Source: CAVQXR01 sp963717955 (GTDB lineage Bacteria > Actinomycetota > Thermoleophilia > Gaiellales > Gaiellaceae). Taken from it: a stretch of DNA of 64,000 nucleotides. The notes under the pieces were generated by a model. That model had not been told where the DNA came from. It saw only the letters and a program-made list of their open reading frames with translations, and did not search any database. Below are positions 36,498-43,441 of the stretch, piece after piece. A program made the translations under genes and the position numbers. Numbering within the stretch: the first letter of the stretch is position 1; each line of letters starts with the position of its first letter. Where the stretch lies: assembly GCA_963717955.1 (NCBI GenBank), contig CAVQXR010000002.1, positions 248,001 to 312,000 of the forward strand, read 5' to 3'.

Positions 36498-36980
36498 CTA
36501 CTCGTTCCAGAACGGCCGGCGCGCCCAGCCCTCCTCGAACGGGCTGATCGTCTGGCAGTCGAGCAGCAGCTCCGAGATGCGCCAGCTCCCGCCTTCGCGG
36601 CGGTACCGGTCGGCATAGGTTCCCGTCAGCCAGACCGCCTGCGGGCCGTGCGCGCCGACCACGGTGCACGGCTGCCACAGGTACCAGCTCCCGGTCGCGG
36701 TCTCGAGGTCGTCGCCGATCTCGATGATCGGGTTCAGCATGTAGTGGAGCGCCCAGACGATCTGGCTCGACACGCCCGCGAAGAACGCGCGGATCTCGTC
36801 GATCCCCTCGTGGCGGCCGAACCGCTCGCCGCCGTCCCAGACGGCATCGTGAGTGAAGATCGCTCGCATTCCGTCCGGGTCGTAGCCCTCGTCGCAGACG
36901 GCTGCGTACCTGGCTTTCAGCACGCGGATCTCCTCGACGGCCTCGAGCCGGGCCAGGCGGGTTTCGGGGTCAGCGGTCAT
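36498..36980 (-). CDS. SnoaL-like / NTF2-fold protein
   Basis: Protein of 160 residues with the cone-shaped NTF2-like fold of the SnoaL_4 type: RLARLEAVEEIRVLKARYAAVCDEGYD at the N-terminus, then FTHDAVWDGG, HYMLNPIIEIGDDLETATGSWYL, and WRISELLLDCQTISPFEEGW at the end. Members include hydroxylating-dioxygenase small subunits, dehydratases and isomerases; the role here is unknown. ATG 36980 has GAGGAG about 11 bases upstream. It begins 4 bases after the amidase stop, so they are co-transcribed. Confidence 0.8.
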   Translation of the reverse strand: MTADPETRLARLEAVEEIRVLKARYAAVCDEGYDPDGMRAIFTHDAVWDGGERFGRHEGIDEIRAFFAGVSSQIVWALHYMLNPIIEIGDDLETATGSWYLWQPCTVVGAHGPQAVWLTGTYADRYRREGGSWRISELLLDCQTISPFEEGWARRPFWNE

Positions 36981-36984
36981 TGCC

Positions 36985-38565
36985 TCATCTCTCCTCTTCG
37001 GTCGCTGCAACGCCGGCGCCGGTCGCCGGCCCGTGGGCGGGCTGCCAACCGAAGCGTTGCTCGTAGGCACGGGCGAGCGCGAGGAGCCGGCCGTCGTCGA
37101 AGTGCCGCCCCACGAGCATCACGCCGACCGGGAGGCCGTCGACCTCTGCCGCGGGGATCGTCAGCGCCGGATGCCCGGTCATGTCCGTCGGGTAGGTGTT
37201 CGCCAGCACCGCCCAGCCCCGCCGGACGCGATCGGCCAGCCCGAGCTCGGGGGCGACGGGGTGAGGAAGGCCTGGCGTCGTCGGCAAGAGCAGGACGTCG
37301 ACGTCCGCGAGGGCGCGGTCGTGGGCGGCGCGGAGCCACGGTCGCAGGTTCTGGGCCCGGGCGTAGACGGCGCCGAGGTACCGGCGGCGCAGATGCGTCC
37401 CCACCGTCAGCGCGAGCTTGACCTGGGGCGGGAGGTCGCCGGCGTTGCCGGCCAGCCCGTCGCGCAGCGCGAGCGCGAGGTCCGGCGCGTACCGGCCGCT
37501 CCAGTGGAAACCGTTGCCGCCTCCCGCGACCAGGGCGGCCATGCCCTCGACGAACCCTGCAAACGCGACGTCCGCGCACTGGAGGTGCTCGGGCAGCGAG
37601 ATCTCCGAGACCTGCGCGCCGAGCGTCCGGAGGCGCTCGGCAGCCACGCGTACCGCCGCGGCGACCTGCTCGTCGCACCCGACGTTCGGCCCGAAGCCCT
37701 CCTCGAGGATGCCGATCCGGACCTCGTGAAGGCGTTCGGGAGCGCGGGCGACAGCGCCCACGTAGTCCGTGGCGGGCACCTCGCGCTGTCGAGGGTCGGA
37801 GGGATGCTTACCGGCGATCGCCTGCAGCCCCGACGCGAGCCGGTCGACCGTCCGGGCGAGCGGCCCGGCGTGGTCGAACGTCTGGTCGATGCCGACGATG
37901 CCCGTGTACGGGACGAGACCGTGGGTCGGCTTCAGGCCGAGGACCCCGCACCAGGCGGCCGGCACGCGGATCGAGCCACCCTGGTCGGCGCCAAAGGCCA
38001 CGTCGATGTTCTCGTACCAGAGTCCGGCCGCCGAGCCTGACGAGGAGCCGCCGGCCGTCCGGGTGGGATCGAACGGGCAGAGCGTCGGCCCGTAGCAGCT
38101 CGTGTCACCGCCGCCCGAGAACGCCAGATCGTCCATGTTCGTGATCGCGACGATCCGGCCGCCGCCGAGGAGAATCCGCTCGGCGACAACGCTGTCCCGT
38201 TCGGGGACGTACCCCTCGAGGATCCGCGACCCGCACGTCATCGGAACGCCTGCGATCGAGATTGTGTCCTTGCAGGCGACGCTCAGGCCCGACAGCGGAC
38301 CGTCGGGGTCGGACGAGACGTCGCACCAGCGGACGATCGCGTTGTACGGGTCTTCGCCGGGGCCCGGCCGCCTGCCCGGGTCGCGCCGGGCCCGCGTGGC
38401 GGGCTCGGCGGGCGGCGCCCGTGGGTCGGGCCCGTCGAGGCCGTCGAGCACGCCGAGGACGAACTCCGCGAGCCCGAGGTACTCCTCGAGCTCGTCGGGC
38501 TCGATTCGGAACCCGTGCTCCCGGGCGAGCTCGGCGAGCTCCTCGGAGCCAATTCGTGACAGCAC
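36985..38565 (-). CDS. Amidase-signature family amidase
   Basis: Serine amidase of 526 residues with the complete Ser-cisSer-Lys triad: Lys99 in ACKDTISIAG, cis-Ser about 174 in GGSSSGSAAG, nucleophile Ser198 in ADQGGSIRVPAAW. The N-terminal about 70 residues form the helical extension seen in nitrile-cluster amidases. The family includes aliphatic and aryl amidases and allophanate hydrolase. It is divergent from a KipI-KipA-BCCP-biotin carboxylase operon, the arrangement expected for a split urea amidolyase, in which an amidase-signature allophanate hydrolase finishes the reaction. This link is inference. GTG 38565 has GGAGG about 7 bases upstream. Confidence 0.9.
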   Translation of the reverse strand: MLSRIGSEELAELAREHGFRIEPDELEEYLGLAEFVLGVLDGLDGPDPRAPPAEPATRARRDPGRRPGPGEDPYNAIVRWCDVSSDPDGPLSGLSVACKDTISIAGVPMTCGSRILEGYVPERDSVVAERILLGGGRIVAITNMDDLAFSGGGDTSCYGPTLCPFDPTRTAGGSSSGSAAGLWYENIDVAFGADQGGSIRVPAAWCGVLGLKPTHGLVPYTGIVGIDQTFDHAGPLARTVDRLASGLQAIAGKHPSDPRQREVPATDYVGAVARAPERLHEVRIGILEEGFGPNVGCDEQVAAAVRVAAERLRTLGAQVSEISLPEHLQCADVAFAGFVEGMAALVAGGGNGFHWSGRYAPDLALALRDGLAGNAGDLPPQVKLALTVGTHLRRRYLGAVYARAQNLRPWLRAAHDRALADVDVLLLPTTPGLPHPVAPELGLADRVRRGWAVLANTYPTDMTGHPALTIPAAEVDGLPVGVMLVGRHFDDGRLLALARAYEQRFGWQPAHGPATGAGVAATEEER

Positions 38566-38645
38566 AGCTTCCCTCCGGCGGTTGACCCGGCGCGATCATA
38601 CGAGCGGCGGCGGTGTCCGGCGGCGCCGACGGGCGTCGATCGTGG

Positions 38646-38674
38646 TTGACCCCCCACGCCGAAGAAGGCAGACT
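38646..38674 (+). promoter_or_regulatory. Candidate promoter of the KipI-KipA-carboxylase operon
   Basis: TTGACC (38646-38651), 17-base spacer and CAGACT (38669-38674), with about 45 bases from the likely start to the ATG at 38724. The -35 is good, the -10 weak. Confidence 0.4.
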
Positions 38675-38723
38675 CTCGCCCAACGTGACCGGCGGACCCC
38701 ATGGAAACGAGGATCCGACGCCG

Positions 38724-39692
38724 ATGAGCGCGTCGGCCATCATCGATCGGCTCGACGCGGGCGGCGGGAAGCCGGGCGCCACGTTTCGGCACGCCGGTGA
38801 CCGGGGGATCCTCGTCGAGTTCGGGGAGATGGAGTTCGACCTCGCGCTCAACTTCCTCGTCCAGGGGCTCGACGACGCGCTCCGTGAGCGCCCGCTCGAA
38901 GGGGTGATCGAGACCGCGCCGGGCTTCCGCTCGACCCTCGTCGCCTTCGATCCGGCTCGCGTCGGGACGGACGCCGTCCTCGAGCACCTGCACCGGCTGT
39001 ACCTGGGTCTGCGGCCGGAGGCCGAGATGGCGATCCCGAGCCGTCTCGTCCACCTGCCGGTCGCGTTCGACGACGCGCAGTCGCGCGCGGCCGTGGAGCG
39101 CTACGTCAACACGGTGCGCAGGGACGCCCCGAACGCCGAGGGCGGCAACAACATCGACTACATGGTGCGGTACAACGGCCTGGAGGATCGCGAGGAGCTG
39201 TACGAGTCGGTGCTCGCGACCGAGCACTGGGCGGCTTTCATCGGCTTCTTCCCGGGCCTGCCGTTCATGTTCCCGCTCGATCCCCGCCACGCCGTCGTCG
39301 CGCCGAAGTACAACCCTACGCGGGTGTGGACGGCGGAGGGGGCGCTCGGCCTCGGCGGGCCCTGCTGGGCGATCTACCCGGTCGAGTCGGCGGGCGGCTA
39401 CCAGCTCGTCGGGCGTACGCTCCCGATCTACGACCTCGCCGCTCGCAACGAGGTGTTTCGCCAGAACCCGCTGCTGCTCCGCGCGGGCGACAGGGTGCAG
39501 TTCCACCGGGTGGAGGAAGACGAGCTGCTCTCGCTCTTCGAGGACGTGCGCGCCGACCGGTACCGCTACCGGATCGAGGAGGGGACGTTCGACGTCGGCG
39601 CCTTCCTCCGCTTCAGGGACGAGATCAGCGACGAGACCGACGAGCGGCGGCGGCGGCGCGAGGAGGCCGCGGCCGCGACGCCGGTGCCGTGA
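38724..39692 (+). CDS. pxpB: KipI/PxpB-family protein (carboxyltransferase half-domain)
   Basis: Protein of 322 residues homologous to KipI, YbgJ/PxpB and to allophanate hydrolase subunit 1, which also forms half of the carboxyltransferase domain of urea carboxylase. The conserved C-terminal half has GFFPGLPFMFPLDPRHAV and ALGLGGPCWAIYPVESAGGYQLVGRT, compared with GFxPGFAYL and the PAGSVGIAG/QTGIYP/SPGGWQLIG blocks of standard PxpB. It is about 80 residues longer than PxpB and the usual PR-x-x-PR segment is altered (KYNPTRVWTAEG), so it is a divergent subgroup. ATG 38724 is the only good start. First gene of an operon with KipA, BCCP and biotin carboxylase genes. Confidence 0.8.
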   Translation: MSASAIIDRLDAGGGKPGATFRHAGDRGILVEFGEMEFDLALNFLVQGLDDALRERPLEGVIETAPGFRSTLVAFDPARVGTDAVLEHLHRLYLGLRPEAEMAIPSRLVHLPVAFDDAQSRAAVERYVNTVRRDAPNAEGGNNIDYMVRYNGLEDREELYESVLATEHWAAFIGFFPGLPFMFPLDPRHAVVAPKYNPTRVWTAEGALGLGGPCWAIYPVESAGGYQLVGRTLPIYDLAARNEVFRQNPLLLRAGDRVQFHRVEEDELLSLFEDVRADRYRYRIEEGTFDVGAFLRFRDEISDETDERRRRREEAAAATPVP

Positions 39693-39706
39693 GAGGGAGA
39701 TCGACC

Positions 39707-40696
39707 GTGCGAAGCGCCGAGATCCTCGAGGGCGGGATCCAGACGACCGTCCAGGACTACCCCGGCCGCCAGGGGATGCTCGCGCTTGGCTTCTTCCCGG
39801 CCGGGCCGATGGATCATCTCGCCCACCGGGCGGCGAACCTCCTCGTGGGGAATCCGGTCTCGGCGGCCGGCCTGGAGGTCACCCTCGGCGCGTTTGCGAT
39901 GCGGATCGGCGCCGAGGCCACGGTCGCCGTCTGCGGCGCGGAGGCGCCGCTCACGCTCGGCGGCGACCCTGCGGCAGTCTGGGAGAGCCACCGCGTGCCG
40001 GCGGGAACGGAGCTTCGGATCGGCGTCTCGCAGGGGCCCGGGTTCCGGTTGTACGTCGCCGTCTCGGGAGGCATCGACGTCGAGCCCGTGCTGAGCTCGC
40101 GGGCGACGTACACGATGGGTGCGCTCGGTGGTCACGAGGGCCGGGCGCTGGCAAAGGGCGACGTGCTGCCCCTCGGCTCGGAGCCGGGCGGCGCGGCCGA
40201 CCGGCCCCGCCGGCGCTTTCGCGAGAGCCGTCGTCCGGCCTACTCGCGCGAGTGGGAGATCGAGGCGATCCGCGGCCCGCAGGCCGATCCGGACTACCTC
40301 ACGGCCGGAGACATGGAGCTGCTCTTCTCGCGGTCCTGGTCGGTCGACCGGAACTCCAACCGCACCGGGATCCGGCTCGAGGCCCAGCTCTTCCAGTGGG
40401 CGCGGGAGAGCGGCGGGATTGCCGGCGGGCATCCCTCGAACATCCTCGACAACAGCTACCCGGTCGGCGCGGTGAACGTGAACGGCGACCTGCCCGTCAT
40501 CCTCGGGCCGGACGGGCCGACGGCGGGCGGCTTCGTCTGCGCGGCGACGATCGCGCACGCCGGGTTCTGGAAGATCGGCCAGCTCCGACCGGTCGGAGAC
40601 AGCGTCCGCTTCCGCGAGGTGACGGTCGGGGATGCGATCGCGCTCGACCGCGAGCTCGACGAGCGGCTCACCGACGCCAGCCTGGAGGATGCGTGA
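39707..40696 (+). CDS. pxpC: KipA/PxpC-family protein (carboxyltransferase half-domain)
   Basis: Protein of 329 residues of the KipA/YbgK/allophanate hydrolase subunit 2 family. Typical features are the N-terminal GGIQTTVQDYPGRQGMLALGF, GPMDHLAHRAANLLVGN, VAVSGGIDVEPVLSSRATYTMGALGG, and the C-terminal SNILDNSYPVGAVNVNGDLPVILGPDGPT. In E. coli PxpB and PxpC with PxpA form an ATP-dependent 5-oxoprolinase; in urea carboxylase the fused KipA-KipI unit is the carboxyltransferase. GTG 39707 has GAGAGGGAG about 8 bases upstream. The stop overlaps the BCCP start (TGATG). Confidence 0.88.
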   Translation: MRSAEILEGGIQTTVQDYPGRQGMLALGFFPAGPMDHLAHRAANLLVGNPVSAAGLEVTLGAFAMRIGAEATVAVCGAEAPLTLGGDPAAVWESHRVPAGTELRIGVSQGPGFRLYVAVSGGIDVEPVLSSRATYTMGALGGHEGRALAKGDVLPLGSEPGGAADRPRRRFRESRRPAYSREWEIEAIRGPQADPDYLTAGDMELLFSRSWSVDRNSNRTGIRLEAQLFQWARESGGIAGGHPSNILDNSYPVGAVNVNGDLPVILGPDGPTAGGFVCAATIAHAGFWKIGQLRPVGDSVRFREVTVGDAIALDRELDERLTDASLEDA

Positions 40697-40938
40697 TGTC
40701 CGAACGAACGATCCAGTCGCCCTTCCCCGGCACCTTCTACCGGCGGCCGAGCCCCCAGGACGGCCCGTACGTCGGCGAAGGCGATCGGGTCGAGGCGGGC
40801 ACCGTCGTCGGGCTCGTCGAGATCATGAAGAACTTCCACGAGATCACCGCGGAGGAGGCCGGCACCGTGGTGCGCTTCCTCGCGGAGAACGAGGATCTCG
40901 TGGAGGCTGGCCAGGATCTCGTCGTCCTCGGCGACTGA
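40696..40938 (+). CDS. accB: Biotin carboxyl carrier domain protein
   Basis: Minimal biotinyl domain of 80 residues, shorter than acetyl-CoA carboxylase BCCP (about 155) because the N-terminal extension is missing. It has IQSPFPGTFYRRPSPQDGP and the biotin-accepting Lys45 in EIMKNFHE, where the common motif is AMKM. The EIMK variant is typical of BCCPs coupled with KipI/KipA proteins. It starts inside the stop of the KipA gene and ends 7 bases before the biotin carboxylase gene, so the four proteins are probably made as one complex. Carries carboxybiotin between the carboxylase and the KipI-KipA unit (inference). Confidence 0.9.
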   Translation: MSERTIQSPFPGTFYRRPSPQDGPYVGEGDRVEAGTVVGLVEIMKNFHEITAEEAGTVVRFLAENEDLVEAGQDLVVLGD

Positions 40939-40945
40939 GGCGGTC

Positions 40946-42289
40946 GTGCGGACGCTTCTCGTCGCGAACCGCGGGGAGATCGCCGTTCGGGTCGTGCGGG
41001 CCTGCCGCGAGCTCGGGCTGCGCTCGGTGGCCGTCTTCTCGACGGCCGACGAGGACGCGCTCCACGTGCGGCTCGCCGACGAGTCCGTGTGCATCGGGCC
41101 GCCGCACGCACGCGACAGCTACCTGAACGTCGACGCGTTGCTCGCGGCTGCGAGGCAGACGGGCGCTGACGCGATTCACCCCGGATACGGGTTCCTCGCC
41201 GAGAACGCCCGCTTCGCGGCCGCGTGCGAGGACGCCGGCTTCGTCTGGGTCGGGCCGGCCCCGGCCGTGATCGAGGAGATGGGCGACAAGGCGATGGCCA
41301 GGCGGCTTGCCCGCGAGGCGGGCGTCCCAACGGTTCCCGGAACCGACGGTGTGGTCTTGGCAGCCGAGGCGCTCGACGTCGCGCGGGAGATCGGCTACCC
41401 GGTGATGGTGAAGGCCGCGGCGGGCGGCGGCGGGCGGGGGATCCGGACAGCCGGGTCCGAGTCGGAGCTCGCGACCGTGATCGCCGAAGCGGAGCGCGAG
41501 GCCGACGCCGCCTTCGGCGACGGCTCCGTGTACCTCGAGAAGCTCCTCGTCGGCGCTCGCCACGTCGAGGTGCAGGTGCTCGGCGACGCCCACGGCGACG
41601 TCGTCCACTGCTTCGAGCGCGAGTGCTCGCTCCAGCGCCGTCGGCAGAAGCTCCTCGAGGAGTCGCCCTCCCCGGCGCTCGACCCCGTGGGCCGCGAGTC
41701 GATCACCGACGCGTCGGTGCGCCTCGCCCGCGCGGTCGGCTACACGAGCGCCGGAACGCTCGAGTTCCTGCTCGACGCGAGCGGTGCGTTCTTCTTCATC
41801 GAGATGAACACCCGGATTCAGGTCGAGCATCCCGTCACGGAGATGGTCACGGGGATCGACCTCGTGAAGGAGCAGCTCCGTGTAGCGGCCGGCGAGCGCC
41901 TCTCGGTGAGCCAGGCCGAGCTCGAGCAGCGCGGCGCAGCGATCGAGTTCCGTATCAATGCCGAGGACCCGGAGCGGCTGTTCCTGCCGTCACCGGGTGA
42001 GATCACGGCGCTCGAGCTGCCCGGCGGTCCGGGCGTGCGGGTCGACACCGCGGCATTCTCCGGCTGGCGGGTGCCGCCGTTCTACGACTCGCTGGTAGCG
42101 AAGCTGATCGTCTGGGGTCGTGACCGCGACGAGGCCATGGCACGCGGGCGCCGCGCGCTCGGAGAGCTCCGCGTCGACGGGATCAAGACCACGGCGCCGT
42201 TCCACCTCGGGCTGCTCGGCGATCCCGATGTCATGGCCGGCCGCTACGACGTCGAGTTCCTCGAGCGGCGCGGCGGCTCAGGGCTATGA
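40946..42289 (+). CDS. accC: Biotin carboxylase
   Basis: ATP-grasp enzyme of 447 residues that carboxylates biotin on the BCCP with bicarbonate. It has the N-terminal preATP domain (LLVANRGEIAVRVVRACRELG), AIHPGYGFLAENARFA, the Gly-rich ATP loop KAAAGGGGRGI, the catalytic block FIEMNTRIQVEHPVTE and the C-terminal domain. No carboxyltransferase or BCCP is fused, and none of acetyl-CoA carboxylase subunits is nearby, so it probably works with the upstream KipI-KipA-BCCP proteins. GTG 40946. A hairpin and T-run follow at 42304-42326. Confidence 0.93.
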   Translation: MRTLLVANRGEIAVRVVRACRELGLRSVAVFSTADEDALHVRLADESVCIGPPHARDSYLNVDALLAAARQTGADAIHPGYGFLAENARFAAACEDAGFVWVGPAPAVIEEMGDKAMARRLAREAGVPTVPGTDGVVLAAEALDVAREIGYPVMVKAAAGGGGRGIRTAGSESELATVIAEAEREADAAFGDGSVYLEKLLVGARHVEVQVLGDAHGDVVHCFERECSLQRRRQKLLEESPSPALDPVGRESITDASVRLARAVGYTSAGTLEFLLDASGAFFFIEMNTRIQVEHPVTEMVTGIDLVKEQLRVAAGERLSVSQAELEQRGAAIEFRINAEDPERLFLPSPGEITALELPGGPGVRVDTAAFSGWRVPPFYDSLVAKLIVWGRDRDEAMARGRRALGELRVDGIKTTAPFHLGLLGDPDVMAGRYDVEFLERRGGSGL

Positions 42290-42303
42290 CGGCCGGGCTG
42301 TGA

Positions 42304-42346
42304 CCGCGGGGCTCCGCCGGCTTTTTCGCGGCCGCGGCCTCCGCGG
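42304..42346. terminator. Two hairpins between convergent accC and pxpA
   Basis: CCGCGGGGCTCCGCCGG (42304-42320) is followed by CTTTTT and can end the accC transcript. CCGCGG-CCT-CCGCGG (42332-42346) can serve the opposite strand. Bases 42298-42330 resemble the repeat units at 63.3 kb. Confidence 0.55.
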
Positions 42347-42379
42347 CTGAGCGGCCGGCTCGGAGGGCCGCGGTTACAC

Positions 42380-43147
42380 TCACCCGCCGTGGAGCGAGGC
42401 GAGCGACGCCAGCTCGACGCCTGCGGCCTCGAGCGCTCGGCGGATGGCCGCCGCGATCTCGGGCGCGTTCGGCGCGTCGCCGTGCACGCAGATCGAGCGT
42501 GCCACGAGGGGTATCGTCGTGCCGTCGAGCGTCGGGACGCTGCCTTCCGCGACGAGCTGGACGGCGCGGCGGGCGGTGACCTCGGGATCCCGGAGCTGCT
42601 TCACCCGCTCGATCACGAGCGCGCCCTCGCCCGTGTAGTCGAGGTCCACGTAGCCCTCCGGTACGAACCGGACCCCGGCCCGCGCGGCAGCGTCCTCGAC
42701 GTTCTTCCCGGCGAGAAGCAGGATGATCCCTTCGCCGGTCTCCGAGACCGCGTCGGCGACCGCCTGGGCGAGCTCGGCGTCCCCCTGCACCATGGCGTAC
42801 AGGGCGCCGTGGGGCTTGACGTGCTGCAGCCGGCCCCCGGCCGCTTCTGCGAAGGCCTTCATCGCGCCGGCCTGGTACAGAACGTAGTCGCGAAGCTCGG
42901 GCGGTGAGACGGCCAGCCTGCGCCGGCCGAAGCCGAGCAGGTCGGGAAGCGCGACGTGCGCACCGATTCCGACGCCGTGCTCGATCGCGAGTGCGACCGT
43001 CTGTCGCATGACGTGAGGGTCGCCGCCGTGAAAGCCGCAGGCGATGTTCGCCGATGTCAGGTGCGGCATCAGCGCCTGATCGTTCCCGAGCGTCCAGCGC
43101 CCGAACGACTCTCCCATGTCGGCATTGAGGTCGATGCGGTCTGCCAT
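42380..43147 (-). CDS. pxpA: LamB/YcsF family protein, 5-oxoprolinase subunit A-like
   Basis: Protein of 255 residues of the LamB/YcsF family, a TIM-barrel-like fold. It starts IDLNADMGESFGRW, the hallmark of the family, followed by SANIACGFHGGDP with metal-binding His and Asp, GAHVALPDLLGFGRR, and the late RSICVHGDAPNAPEIA. In E. coli PxpA is needed with PxpB and PxpC for ATP-dependent 5-oxoproline hydrolysis. Here it is encoded facing the KipI-KipA-BCCP-BC operon. ATG 43147 is preceded by TACAAT 8 bases upstream, with no ribosome site. Confidence 0.9.
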   Translation of the reverse strand: MADRIDLNADMGESFGRWTLGNDQALMPHLTSANIACGFHGGDPHVMRQTVALAIEHGVGIGAHVALPDLLGFGRRRLAVSPPELRDYVLYQAGAMKAFAEAAGGRLQHVKPHGALYAMVQGDAELAQAVADAVSETGEGIILLLAGKNVEDAAARAGVRFVPEGYVDLDYTGEGALVIERVKQLRDPEVTARRAVQLVAEGSVPTLDGTTIPLVARSICVHGDAPNAPEIAAAIRRALEAAGVELASLASLHGG

Positions 43148-43155
43148 TGCAAGCG

Positions 43156-43161
43156 ATTGTA
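43156..43161 (-). promoter_or_regulatory. Candidate -10 box of pxpA
   Basis: TACAAT on the minus strand, 8 bases before ATG 43147. Confidence 0.5.
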
Positions 43162-43378
43162 GAGCTGTCTCCTCGAATCCCGCGGTGCATTTCCCCCCAG
43201 GCGCCGCCGGCGGCGCGTCGTACGCCGTGCTCCACGGCGTCGCCGGCCTCGATGCCGCCGGCGAAGCGCGCGAGACCGTCATCGGCGCTCGTCGCGGGTC
43301 TTGGGCTCAGCAGGGCGCTCGCGCTCCACCCCACTTGCCGGGCGATGGAGAAGCACGGGGCGGCGCCGGGCATTCGCC

Positions 43379-43400
43379 GTGCCAGGCACGTGCCAGGCAC
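43379..43400. repeat. Short tandem repeat GTGCCAGGCAC x2
   Basis: Two perfect adjacent copies of an 11-base unit, in the 294-base gap 43148-43441 between pxpA and the flavoprotein gene. Nothing else in that gap looks coding. The unit contains the near palindrome GTGCC-AGGCAC. Confidence 0.6.
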
Positions 43401-43441
43401 CGGGCCATGTCCCTTTCGGCCGGACGGCCGCGGGAGGGTCC

